A DNA stretch of 64,000 nt from positions 8,060,001-8,124,000 of the forward strand of contig JAHCVI010000001.1 of assembly GCA_019096155.1 (NCBI GenBank), read 5' to 3'. Shown here in pieces: positions 33,198-44,957 of this stretch. Made by a program: the position numbers and the translations under genes. Source of the stretch: Staphylotrichum longicolle. Lineage: Eukaryota; Ascomycota; Sordariomycetes; Sordariales; Chaetomiaceae. The first letter of the stretch is position 1. Each line of letters begins with the position of its first letter. The notes under the pieces were generated by a model. That model ran no database searches and was not told the DNA's origin. It saw only the letters and a program-made list of their open reading frames with translations.

Positions 33198-35532
33198 ATG
33201 GCTGGAGATCCAAGCCAGAATGTTCATGGGGACTTGGTATGTTTTTCGCACTCGCGACGTGACCCGCTCTGCGTATGCGGTTGTCAAACGTATGCTAACC
33301 CCTCACACTGCAGCTTCCCCATGTGCACCTGTTGTCGACATTCCGATATGCGTCAATGCCGAGGGTCGAACTCTCCGAAATCACCAAATGGCTGCTGCAA
33401 GCACCAAAGATCGCCCGCGACACGGCGCCCTTCTACTGGACCTACCTCGATGCCCCCGCCGACGGCTCCATCTTCCTGACCTGGCAACCGACCGCTCGCC
33501 GGGGCAATGAGTTTGCCAGCGATGGATATGTGTGGGCAGGGCCCGAAGTCTCGTTCCAGCAGAGCGCAGGCAACGGATTGGTAGGTGGACGCTGTCGCGT
33601 TGCGACAGGCTCGTCGCAGAAATGAAATGCGCCGGCTGACTGAGGACACCAGGTCCTCGAGATTTATTTTCAGCGGACGGGCTACCGCATGGGCGAGCAG
33701 TTTGCGATGCACTCGCGGCGGCGCTTCCGGCTCTGCCCTCCCCAAGCGCCCATCCCGAACCTCCCCCAGGTCGACCCAAACCTCTGGATCGTTCACTACG
33801 GGCCGGCCGACAAGACCGACCGACTCCCTGTCAACGCGATTGGCATTCCGCCCCCTATGCAACCGATTCTGAGTTTCCGTCAGCACCTCTTCCAGATGGG
33901 CCAGATCGCCCGGAAGGAGTTTATGCTCTCCGACCGCGTCAACTGGCCTCAGATCCCCTTTCCCCAGCGCGGGCAGTCCATGTATGCGCCGCCAATGCAG
34001 CAGCGCCACGTTCCTCAGGCGATGGCTTACCCTCCGCACGGAGGCCCGGCTATTGGACCCACCCCCAAGAGGAGAGGTGGCCATGCTCCCGCGGGGCATC
34101 AGGCGCAGATGATGGGTGCGGGCTATCAGGGCCCTGAGACAGCGTTTGATGACGAGGAAGACATCTCGCGTGGTGATATGTTTGATCATCTCAGCCCGCG
34201 CGAGTTGAGCATGGCCCGATACCAGCAGAATCACGAGTGGATGGAGGAGATACTGTCCTCGCCCTACCGGATTGGCCAGATCGAGGCCGCGGACCTTGGT
34301 CTGGGACGGAAGGGCGAGCTTGCCTCACTCACCGAGGGCATTTTCGAGGCCCAAGGCGCCGACGCGCTGATCTCGGGACCCAAGAAGCCCTACGCGGGCC
34401 ATCTCGATGAGGGATTGGCGGAGCAGTTCCGCAGCCGAGTGGCGGCGCGGAATAAAGCCATGAGGGCCGAGATTGACGAGATGAAGGCGCAACACGCGTC
34501 GATCATGGCCAAGTTCAGGGGCAATGCTGCCATCAAGCACGCCGAACATGAACTGCGCGCTGCGACTGAAGGCACCGGCACCGAGTTCTGGCGGCTCGAA
34601 GGGAGGCTTGAGGATGAGGGAGAAACCGGCAATCAGTGGAATCAGAATTCCTCCAAGTCTCTTGATGAGATCGTTGCGCGGGTCGAGGAACTAGTAGGCA
34701 AGCGTGTCGTGGCCGTCAGCGATGTCCATCGCGTCCAGGACGGTGGCTACCAAGAGCCTGCACCCGAGCCGGAACTTTTGCAACCACAGGCTCAAGTGCC
34801 GGGAGGTGCCGACTTGACAGGATCCATGTCCCGACAGCCATCCCAAGCCGGCTCCGGTGTCATGATCGGTGATTCCGACATCGACATGGGCGGCACAGCT
34901 GCTGGTCTGCTGGACATGCACACCGGCTTCTCGTCCACCTCCACACCCATGAACAGCTTCCCGACACCTCAACCGCATCTCTCCGCGATTCCCTCCAGCG
35001 CGGCCACGCCCTCAAACCTCAACGTCCCCTCCCCGGCTCCAGCACCAACCTCTCAACCGCCTGTGCCGGCCCAGCAGGACGTCCAAATGGCCGACGCAGC
35101 ACCCTCCAACGACGCCGCTACCGGGGCAGACACAGACATCACCGGAGGCGACGACTGGGTTGTCGTCCCCAAAAACGACCCCACCGTCCCACCCACCACC
35201 CAACCAACCACCACAACCGCCGCCCCCACTGCCACTACTACCGCCAACACCACCGCCACAACCACCACCACCGGCACCAACAACGACGCCGACACCAAAC
35301 CCGCCACCGGGGAGGACGACGACGAGAACGAGGGCGACGCGCGGACAACAACGACTTCAGCTCGCTCGGCGACCTCGACACGGCAGGTGACGCCCTGGCC
35401 AGCTACGACCCGCCCAGCGGCGACGAGCTGGGCATGGACATGGAGGACTCGGCGTTTGGCGACGCGTTCCACGGCGTTGAGCAGGCGGGCGGGAGCACCG
35501 GGGGGGAGACGCCCGCGGGGGAGGGGATGTAG
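33198..35532 (+). CDS. SSR4: SWI/SNF and RSC complex subunit SSR4, frame break near the C-terminus
   Basis: Ssr4 (DUF1750-type proteins) is a fungal-specific subunit shared by the SWI/SNF and RSC chromatin remodellers in fission yeast. Exons: 33198-33236, 33314-33580 and 33653-35532. The N-terminal domain (about 1-190) contains LLSTFRYASMPRVELSEIT, FYWTYLDAPADGSIFLTWQP, YQRTGYR-like and FRLCPPQAPIPNLPQVDPNL. The second conserved block (about 255-345) reads DDEEDISRGDMFDHLSPREL, ARYQQNHEWMEEILSSPYRI and LGRKGELASLTEGIFE. The rest is disordered, with a Thr/Pro-rich tract. At about 35335-35341 the coding signal shifts one base: the acidic C-terminus (DNNDFSSLGDLDTAGDALAS) continues in the next frame to TAG at 35530-35532. 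One missing base would give about 728 aa. Confidence 0.9.
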
Positions 35533-36706
35533 TAGATACTCTCTCCCACGAAACCCATGACATGGTGTGAGCCGGTGTTAGGTCGGGTTGGCTTGTGCAG
35601 GACAAGAAGGGTGGGAAGGAATCCTCGAGGTTTTGAGAGATGGGTTCACTCAAGTGAGAGGGTATCACTTTGATGGTTTGAGACAGGGTGGTTGGCGAGA
35701 ATTGTGTGAACTCTTATTTTTTCTGTATGGTCTGGTCTGGTTTGGTTTGTGTGTCTTGTGTGTGCCAGGATGGATCTCTGGGTTGTCAACTTGTTACATT
35801 ATTAAACCCGACGGGCGGGTTCAGGGGAGGGCGTAAGAATGATGTGTTTTACCAGGACTTTCTTTTTGCTGCATCCTGAGGCTGTGAGCGGTGCTGCACC
35901 CAAACCCTGGGTCAGTTAACGTGTGCTGATTGTCCTGGTGAGAACCACACTGGCGACATGTTTTGTTGTGTATGATGTACTTGCAGTTGTACATGCGCGA
36001 TGCCTTTGGTTGTGATCTGTGTAGAAGAGGGCCGAGTTCATGACCCTGTCGGCGTGACCTGCTATTTTATTTTTTATCTTGCCACATCTATTTACCAAGG
36101 TGTTTTGAGACACCACAAGGCTGTCCCTGAACCCCAGACAAGGGGACTGAGACATTTTAACATTAATTCATTGAATAGTAAGAGGGCCTTCGGAAACATG
36201 TCAAACTCGCGACCCAGCTGTGTACTTGCTCTGACCGGGTACCTCTCGATGAGTGGTTGATTGTGCCAGTTGAGAGGTCTGATCGCCGCGTAGCTTCTGT
36301 TTCTCAGAGACCAGACAGAGACGGAACATCGGTCACAACTTTCAGACCTAGTCACAGTCATTAAGGGGCCACCATCTCAGTACAAGCAGCTTGCTGCCAA
36401 GCAGGGTATGAATACAATGGACGAGAGAGGGCTTGACTGGGTGGTTGATTCAGGACCGCTAATTCACTTGGCTCGTCACTTGCAGACTCGCAGAGGACTG
36501 CCCTATGGTACATTGCCCTGGCGTGGGTATCATAGCGCCTTGTCAAGTTCACTTGGCGGATTTCATTCAGAACTGCCTCTATGACACATGATCATGTCCT
36601 CTGGAGCAGTCATTTTCCCTGCCTGGCCGTCCCGTTTCTGATAAGCTCAAGTCCCTCAAAGCAAAACCACGCCAGAAATGCCCAATGGAAAGATTCCGCC
36701 AACCCT
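35533..36706. terminator. Convergent intergenic region, SSR4 (+) and RPS11 (-)
   Basis: 1.2 kb between opposing stop codons, richer in A/T than the coding sequence, with T-rich stretches near 35696-35750 and 36063-36080. No gene or RNA recognised. Confidence 0.5.
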
Positions 36707-37509
36707 TTAGAACTTGCTGAACTTCTTGACGGCCTTGCCGGACCGGGGAAGCACGCGGAGGACGTTGAACCGCACCTGTTTCAGTGTGTTAGTTGCCGGC
36801 GGGCCATGATTTTGCGACAGGCGGCTCGCCACCCCCCAGACTTGAGAAACGTACAGTCTTGCTCAGAGGCCTGCACTGGCCAACGGTAACCTGGTCACCC
36901 TCCTCGACACGGAAAGCCGGCGACACGTGGGCGGCGAGGTTCTTGTGGCGCTTCTCGTAACGGTTGTACTTGGGGATGTAGTGGAGGTACTCGCGGCGGA
37001 TGATGAGGGTACGGTGCATCTTGGTCGAGACGACGGTGCCGGTCAGGATACGGCCGCGGATCGAGACCATGCCGGTGAAGGGGCACTTCTTGTCTGCAAA
37101 GAAAATTTCCAGTCAACTGCTGCTCCTTGTCCCAATGCGCCCTCCTCCTCTCGCAGGATCTTCCATCGTCGGCGAAGCGTCGTGTGTGTTCGAACAAGAT
37201 TGGCGAGATTCGGTCGGCTGGGGGCGCGCGCGTTGGTTCGTTACGTACCGATGTACTGGCCCTCAATGGCAGTCTTGGGCGTCCGGAAGCCCAGACCAAC
37301 GTCCTTGTACCATCTCCGACCGCCCTTGCCCGGCCGGGCGGACTTGACCTTGGTCTTGCTGTTGAGGAAGACTATGGGGTCGCCGTCGTCAGTTTCGGCC
37401 TCCTCACCAACTCCCTGCTGCGGTCGAGCAGAGCTTTCTCAAGGAAAAACTCACTGTGCGGCTGCTTCTGGAAAGCACGCTCGCTCTGGACGGTCAGTTC
37501 GGTAGCCAT
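36707..37509 (-). CDS. RPS11: 40S ribosomal protein uS17 (RPS11)
   Basis: A structural protein of the cytoplasmic small ribosomal subunit. Four exons: 37509-37455, 37371-37249, 37093-36855 and 36775-36707, together 161 aa in frame with canonical junctions. The start is the ATG at 37509 (MATELTVQSERAFQKQPH). Diagnostic blocks are GRRWYKDVGLGFRTPKTAIEG, KCPFTGMVSIRGRILTG, MHRTLIIRREYLHYIPKYNR and the uS17 signature region HVSPAFRVEEGDQVTVGQCR. The protein ends VLPRSGKAVKKFSKF. The intron-rich 5' part is typical of fungal ribosomal protein genes. It is divergent from SPC7, with ATGs 530 bases apart. Confidence 0.96.
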
Positions 37510-38038
37510 CTTGTCGGTTGGGCGTGGGCCGAGATGGTGGTTGGGCGAGATCGTTGGTGTTTTTGTCGGTAACAAAATCGCAGCCCCAGAATTTTGCGTT
37601 GATTTCTCGTGGTGTGGCTTGTAATTGCATAGGGCTAAAGAGTGCCCCACTTGAGCCACACGGTGTAAACTTTGCTCGCCACACCGTACACTCGGGCCCT
37701 TTCTGACGCCAAGCTCAGCCTCACTTCATTTGGGGGGTAATCTGCACTGTGTGTGGAGCATGCAGAGAAGCCAGGGTTAGGGGTTTATCCAAGAACTCTC
37801 CGTTGATACGGGTCCAGACTTGCAGGGCTTGTGGGTCACTTGGTTATTTACATCTGGCTGTCTGGCCAATGACGCCACGCAAAGCGTGTAAACAGGTGCC
37901 CCTCCACTGCAACCATCAGAACGCCCCTGTCGCGACTTGCGAGATTCAGGTTCTCCGTCGCGTCACCCCAACCCGGCGCAAACGCGATACTCGAGCACCC
38001 CAACGTACCCAGAGGACACGGAACTCCATGGTGTAAAG
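37510..38038. promoter_or_regulatory. Shared divergent promoter of RPS11 and SPC7
   Basis: The 529 bases between the opposing ATGs must serve a highly expressed ribosomal protein gene and a low-abundance kinetochore gene. I see no TATA box. No third gene is supported. Confidence 0.55.
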
Positions 38039-41000
38039 ATGGCCGCACAAGGCGAAGCGACGCTCCCGGCGACGCGTAGGACGCGCAAATCGATCGGAGG
38101 AGGCCCATCATCGAAAAGGACACTCGACAAGGAGAATGCGACGCTCGATGTGGACAGCGCCATGGGCGGCACCCGCAAGAAGTCTAGAAGCAAGAGCATA
38201 GGGCCTGGCGGACTCGACACCCTTAAGATGGGCCACGGCAACCGCAGAGCTGTATGTTGTCCAGAAACGACCGAAATGTCCCCTGGGGAGTTTGGTTACT
38301 GACGCTGTCCAGTCCCTTGCTGTGCCCCCACCGCGGTCGATCCTGAAGCCCACGATGCAACCTCTCCCAGATATTCCTTCGTACAGGCCGAAACAGGCGT
38401 CGGGCAGTAGCGGGGCTGGGGGTGAGGCCGGGGGGACTAAGGTTGCCTTGCGGACCGAGGAAGAGCAGCAAGCCGCTGCACGGGAACGAGAGGAGCGGGA
38501 GCGTGCGCAGATGGAGAAAGAGATTAAGGATCGAAGAGAGGCAAGGAGGAAGTCACTCGCCAACCGCCGCGTATCGTTTGCTGCCGAGGCGACGTTGCAC
38601 ACATTCCACGAGATCGAGGAGATGCAGGACTCGACCACCTCTACCGACTCAACGCGCAGAGCCTCTTCCGCTGCCGAGGTACTGTCTACGCCGCAACAGC
38701 AACAGCAGCCTAACTCAGACCCGCCATCCACGCCTCCCGACCATATCGAAGACCAGGTGACCGAATCCCCAGCCAACCAGAGGGACTTACACCAAAGGAA
38801 GCGAAGACGGAGTTCTGCCGCGTCATCGATGTACGGGTCCGACGATACGGTCGCCTCCTCTGTATACGACTCCGACTTTGACCACGCCGACAGTGTTGCC
38901 GAGATCCAGGCTGTAGAGATGTCGGGCTCCAGCGACGAGTCTGATGAGGACGGTACCGCAATGACGATTGAGACTGAGGAGATGACGTCGGCCTCAGTCG
39001 CTTCAGCCATGTCCGGGTTCGGCGGCGACACTACCGGAAGCCTAGATGAGAATCTCCGATTGGCAGCCCGACGGGCTGTCACGCAGAGCATCGGCGATGA
39101 CGAGGAAGTGATCGCGGGCTTTGCTGGGTGGGGCAAGAAGAATTCTTCTCAGGAGATGACGAGCCAAAACAATGTGAAACCCAGCGACGTCCCGGACAAC
39201 AGCCCCGGCGACCAGGGCTCGGATGTGGATGAGGGAATGGATATGGATGCAGATATGGAAATGACCAACGCTGTGGGTGGGATTCTGTATCCGCAACTTC
39301 CATCCCCCGACAAGGACGACGAAGCCGACGAAGTCGACGAAGCCGACGAGGTGGACGAGGATATGTCCATGGATGTGACCACAGCATTGGGAGGGATCCT
39401 GTCCAAAGCCAAAGCCTTCCTCCGACGCAAATCTGTCAACCCTGTCTCTCAGCCAGAGCCGACTGAGTTTGGCGAGGAGACCATGGACTTTACCATGGCG
39501 GTTGGGGGTATTCAACAAGGAAGAATGTCTGACATCAGTCATATTGATACCGACGGCAACGAGGACATGTCTATGGAGTTCACAGCCGCTGTCGGGGGTC
39601 TCCTGTCGGGTGGCTTCAACACAAGGGGTACCCAAGAGACCCCGCGACAGACAATGGATGCTGAGGATGAGGATAACGAAGGCGAGTTGATGGACATGAC
39701 GATGGGCGTTGGTCGCATTCTGCCCGCAGAAGAGGAGGAGGAGGAGGCCATGGACCAAACAATCGGAATGGAGATGACGATGCCTGTGGGGAGGATCATC
39801 GAATCCGCCTCTACACCTGAGACGCGGTCAGCAGCAAGAAAGATCATGGAACAGGAAGCTGACGAGCCCGATCATCCAATTACGGCAACTCCCGAACGAG
39901 CAACATCCCCCAGGCGCCCAGCAGCCTCCGGCGGGGACGAGAATGGCAACCCCAACGCTTCCCCGTTCCAAGGCGGGGGACTCCGCCGCACCCCGCCTCG
40001 CGACGTGTCGCCAGTGGCACGGTCGCCGGTACAACCCAGCAGCTCCCCGATGAGGCGGACACCGTCTCCCCAGAGGACAGTCGCGCAAACACAACGGAGC
40101 CCGACCAGAACGCCACCGTCGGTATTCGGCAGTCGGTCTAGTTCGCCTATGCGGAATCTTTCGTCCCCGGTCAAGGCGACGACCCCTCGCTCGGCTGCCA
40201 AGTCAAGGCTCTTCCACCAGGATCCCAGCACGGGACTGAGCACTCCGCGTGTCGTTCTGACCCCACAGGGCCGACGGTTATCGGGAGTTGGCGCCGACCG
40301 CTCTGGTCTGGGCTCCCCGCGAGTCGCTGAGATCTTTGACCGGAGGGAATCCATCGGGGAAGCAGCGACCAACTTCGTACCAAGTCAACCACCCAATCCG
40401 CGCCGGAATGTGGCATTTGCGGATCCGCAACACTTGGAAGCAGAAATCGACAGGGAACGCCAGAGTGAGCAAGAAAAGGAGGACGACCGGAGCATTCTGG
40501 AGCGAGAGGTCAACGGTCCCCAAGACGAGCGCGAGGGTACCCCTAACTTGATGGAGATGATTCAGGGGATGAGTCCCAAAAAGAACTTCCTTCGAGGGCG
40601 GAAGAGCCTCCATGTCGGCAGCGCCCTAGGCCTGCTTGGGAAACGGCCCGCGGAGCTGGACGAGGATGAGGATGAGGAGGAACTGGATGGTGTCAAACGA
40701 CTCAAAGGGCACCAGGGTAGCCCGGTCAAAAACATCAGGCTCCAGTCGCCGCCTTCTAAAGCCGAGACCACGACCGGCAGGAAGACACGACCAAGCATCA
40801 AACCGACAGGAGTCTCGGATCCGGATAATGTCACGCCAAACATCCCAAGCTCTCCACAGCGGGCGACAACTCCCAAGGGCCATGGCCGGTTCAAGAATAT
40901 TGGCAACGATCAGCCGACAGCCACGTTCGACTTTGATCAAACTGTCCCTATGGATGAAGCCGAGCTGCAGCGTGACGATGACGGAGACCGTATTCACCTG

Positions 41001-42582
41001 CAAGATTTTCTCAACATGACCAGCATTCGCTTCATGGAGTTGACCACAACCAAGAGGAGGCACACGGTCGCGCCAGGCGCGTCGAGAGAAAGCGCAGCCG
41101 CTGACGGCCAGGATGACATGTCACTGGAGAGATGTGTCGTTGCAGGGGCATGCACCGTGCCCATGTTGGAGTTGTACCAGCATGTAAGTAAAACTTGTCC
41201 CTCCATGTATAATACGTGGTAGCTAACCTCGACACAGTCTTGTCGCGAGCTGAAAAAGTACATATCCGAGGGCCGGCGCATCGTTCGTGAGATCGAGACC
41301 GAGACCTTTGAGGAGAACCCGCCCCTCTTCCGAGAGTACATGACGGCGTCGCCCGAGTTCAAGGTTCTAATGGACAACCAGTTCAAGAATGTCAAGACTC
41401 ACGCAAGACTGCTCAGCAAGGCCATGTGGTACGAGTGGCGCATGAAGCTGCAGGACGGTCTCAAGGAGGGACTCCTCAACACGGCGCAGGGCATGGATGA
41501 CGACGACAGACTGCTGGCAAAGCAGCAGGAGCTACTTTCATCGGTTCTTCCCGACATGGTCAAGCGCCTCGAGACGCTGGAATTGGAGAAGGAGAACCTG
41601 GAAGAGGTTGCACAGGAGCTTGCCGACTGCGATCCGCAGGAACTCGAAGATGCACGCGCAGAGCTTGACATGGTTGACCAGAGCATCGCCGAGAAGACCA
41701 AGAAGCTCGCAGAGCTCCGTCGTGAACTTGACGAGTCGGAACAAGGCGTCGAGATCCTCGCCCGGCAAAAGCAACAATATCTTGAAGAGATCCGTGAAGC
41801 TGACAAGATCCGCGAGGAATGCCGAGGCTGGTCGTCGGAGGAGGTCAGCAGACTCAAGGGTAAGCAAACCATCCCTCTCTTCCCGAAACCATGCACCATT
41901 TCAAAACTCAAAACAAGCCCACTAACCCCACCAAGCCCAAACCGACGCCCTCGAAAAGCAGCATGGCTGGGCCATCACCTCCATCGCCACCACCACCATC
42001 ACAATGCACTACAAGCGCGAGCTCGAACTCGTCTTCGACCTCGCCTCCATACCGTCAAAACAAACCCCACTACTCCCCACCCTCCGCTACATCGCCGCGA
42101 CCACCACCACCTCCTCTGCCCCCTGCCCCCCGGAAAAGGAATTCTTTCTCCACCACCTCCGCGCCCGCCTCCCCGATGCCGCTGCGCACTCCCCGAAGCG
42201 TCTGCTCGCCACCGTCGCTGCGGCGTGGGACAAGGCAGAGGCGGTCTCGGAGCACGTGCGCCGGCTGGACCTGTCGTTTCCGACTGCTGTCGCTGCCGTG
42301 GGCGCCGGGGTGGCGGTGACGGCGTCGGTGCTGCTGGTGCCGCTGCAGACGCGGGTGGAGGTGGTGCTCACTCTGGATGTGGTGGGCGGCAGCGATGGGG
42401 CCTTGGAGGTGAGCGTGACGCCGGCGGCGAGGGTGGTGTATGGGGAGCAGTTCAATGTGGGGAAGATGGAGGAGTTTCTGCGGAGCCGGGTTGGGGGGGT
42501 TGGTGGGGGGCAGATGGGCTGGGATGAGGCGGTGTTGGAGTTGTATGGACGGCTGTTGGCGAAGGGGAAGCAAAGGGGGTAG
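38039..42582 (+). CDS. SPC7: Kinetochore scaffold SPC7/KNL1
   Basis: Spc7/KNL1 is the outer-kinetochore scaffold that recruits PP1 and, when its MELT repeats are phosphorylated by Mps1, Bub3-Bub1 for the spindle checkpoint. Exons: 38039-38251, 38313-41183, 41238-41859 and 41936-42582; total 1450 aa. PP1-docking motifs are both present: SILK at 80-83 and RVSF at 157-160. Six MELT-like repeats lie at about 386-568 (for example MDFTMAVGG, MSMEFTAAVGG, MDMTMGVGR). A disordered Ser/Pro-rich middle follows. The Spc7 domain starts near residue 900, includes DFLNMTSIRFMELTTTKRRHT, and continues through a long coiled coil (about 1080-1240) to a C-terminal tandem-RWD-like region ending YGRLLAKGKQRG. 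Length and order match fungal orthologues. Confidence 0.95.
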
Positions 42583-44292
42583 ATGGGATTTTTTTGGGAT
42601 GGTCGGGTGTGATTTTCGTTCTCTCTCTGGGTTGGGTTGTCGCATCGGCATGGGAATGGGAATGGGTATTGCCTGGCAGGATGGCCTTGTGGGAGGCCTG
42701 GGTGGAGGTTGCGATACCCTGTGATGAATGGATTTTGTATCATGATTTTGGAGCATACATTGGGGTTTTATTCGTACTTTTATTGTGTTTTGTAAGTGCG
42801 ATTCTCATTTCTGCTGGTGGTGATTTCTCGTCTTGTGCCTTTGGTGGTGCGGCTCAAGGTTGCCATGGCAACTTTGTCAACAAGGCCCCAACGTCATGTC
42901 ATCCACGATTCAAGGCAAACGGAAAGGCAGTTTTGGATTTGAACTCGGAACAAATGAAATAAGCGATAGAACGCTGTTCTGCAATATTTCCATTATTCAT
43001 AGACTGTTTCAACGGTCCTTCGCCACGTTCCGTGGCCGGCGTTGATATGCCACTTTCCCTCTTATCTTGGGGCGACTGCGTGGAAAGTCATGAACCGTCG
43101 CAAAAAGTCAAATCAGTGCATTTAGCTTAGCTTAGTTCAGGTTGGAATACTTGCAAATTGCCGCACTCTTAATTTCTAGGTGGTGGTCAAGCGATTCAGG
43201 CGTACATTAGCAATTCCAAGCATGCCAAGACTTTGCCCCTGAAAGTGTTGATTAACCACAACAAAAGGTAAGGGACTGAGGACACTCGGCGACAGAACAC
43301 GCCCACATTTTGCTGCAGAGGGTAGATTTGGTTTCAAGACAGACTAGATTCTGTAGAAATACTGGATGTTGGAAGTTCGTTTGGACCATCATGGTTTGCG
43401 GCTGCCCTGTCTCTGGAGCTGAGCCTGGCTTGTGGTGCACATTATCCATAGGTTGAGTTTGATGTCAAAGTTTGCTGGTCAACCCGATTACTTTGCATGA
43501 CGCGCTGCTGTTGAAAGAGAATACGTCAAGCTCCAACGAGTTTGAGTTTGAAGTTCCGGAACCGAGGGCATGACGCGGCAGAACACCCACAAACTGAGTT
43601 GTCACGGAAGATGGTGACCAGCTCTCTTCAGGACCCAGTGTCAGAGCCGCGGAAAGAACGGCGGTATTAGAAAGGTAAACCATCTTTTATTAAAACCCTA
43701 CAACTGCCAGGCAGAATACATGAAACATGACCATCCCGCCGTGTGCCTCGTGTCGTGTTATACAGTCACGAGCAATCATCCTGTGCTTGGCAAACTGCAA
43801 ATGACTTCAACACCAGCCACCCACAAGTCTGGGAGGTACAAAGGCAACAGCAGCACAAGTAAGATCTGAGCCCACATGTCTGGAGTCCACAAAGGTTCAT
43901 TGTGAAGATGGTGGCATTGCGACACAAGAAGCCACGCTGGCTATATAGAAACGAAAACACCCCAAATACTTATATGGAACCAGAAACATCACCAATGCCG
44001 CGATAGATGCCCGCGATGATACCCAACAGCGTGGCGACGTTTCTTCGCTTACTCCTTCGTACTACTTTTGGGTGGCGATTATCAACTTCCTGGGACTGGA
44101 GCCGACCTCGAGTCAATGTTTACTTTGCCGCGCATATCCAAAACAAGACCCCGAGCCCTCACCGCGCCAGATCCCAAACAAGATGCGCTTCATTCCAGTC
44201 TTCCCAAAGTTAGCCGCGCTTATGAGAGCACCCTTACGCAGAGAACAGTGGGCAACGAGGAGAGCTGGCTGGGTCAGAACAGAAATCACTGG
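42583..44292. other. 1.7-kb intergenic region between SPC7 and the orphan gene
   Basis: Relatively A/T-rich from about 42720 to 44000, with only short frames on both strands. I see no transposon end, tRNA or rRNA. The distal part leads into the duplicated promoter module of the orphan gene. Confidence 0.5.
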
Positions 44293-44448
44293 TGACGTCG
44301 CCGTCATCGCGGCTATCTAGAACAGCCCGCCTGTTTCCCTCCCGGGAGCCGCCGAAATGGCCAAGTGACGTCGTCGGCAGCGCGGCTAATGAGAACAGCC
44401 CTCCTGTTCTCCCCGGGTAGCTTCAGAACAGAGTCGCTGGCCTGTTCT
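44293..44448 (+). promoter_or_regulatory. Duplicated 73-bp promoter module with TGACGTCG and AGAACAG/CTGTTCT inverted repeats
   Basis: TGACGTCG occurs at 44293-44300 and again at 44366-44373. AGAACAG occurs at 44319-44325 and again at 44392-44398. Both have a 73-bp offset, so this is a tandem duplication. In the second copy GAGAACAG (44391-44398) and CTGTTCTC (44404-44411) form a perfect inverted repeat with a 5-base spacer. The first copy has a weaker version (CTGTTTC at 44331). A third pair with a longer spacer is at 44425-44431 and 44442-44448. TGACGTCG resembles a bZIP/CRE-type site. The block ends about 130 bases upstream of the TATA box of the orphan gene. Confidence 0.65.
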
Positions 44449-44580
44449 TGCGCGCTAGAGTGAGTCATTGCGCGGTTGCGAGAGCTTCCTATTGTGCCAT
44501 TGGCTGCTGGCTATTGTCATCTGAAGTTGAATCCGTGAATGATTCTGCCCACCTCCCTCGCCCTCGCCCTCGCCCACAGC

Positions 44581-44586
44581 TATAAA
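44581..44586 (+). promoter_or_regulatory. TATA box of the orphan gene
   Basis: TATAAA follows a C/T-rich stretch and precedes a pyrimidine-rich leader (44587-44750). A 5'-UTR intron with a GTAAGT donor at 44751 and a TTTTTGCAG acceptor ending at 44955 comes next, so the ATG at 44958 lies two bases into the second exon. It is the clearest core promoter in the window. Confidence 0.75.
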
Positions 44587-44957
44587 TTTCTCCCCCTCCC
44601 TCCCTTCTCCTCCAAAACTTTTCCTTTCTCCCCCAGTCCGAATCCAATTTTCGAGCGTCCCAGCAAACTTCCGCCAGCAACATCGCCAATTTTTGTGGCA
44701 GCGTGCCAAAGAAGATTTGTTCGTCCCTCGAGTATCTCGAGATTTTTTCGGTAAGTAATGGCTTTTTTTTGTTCTCCCCGTCGCTATACCTCGACTTCTT
44801 GGTTCATGACCTCGACTCGCGGGTCAAAACCTCGACTCTTGGGTCAACATTTTGAGCCTTGGTGTGATTTCTCGACTCTTGGGCGGTCGGTCGATCGGTC
44901 GGGCGCGTAAACACCACAAGTTTGAGCACTTGATCTGACATCGCGATTTTTGCAGAC

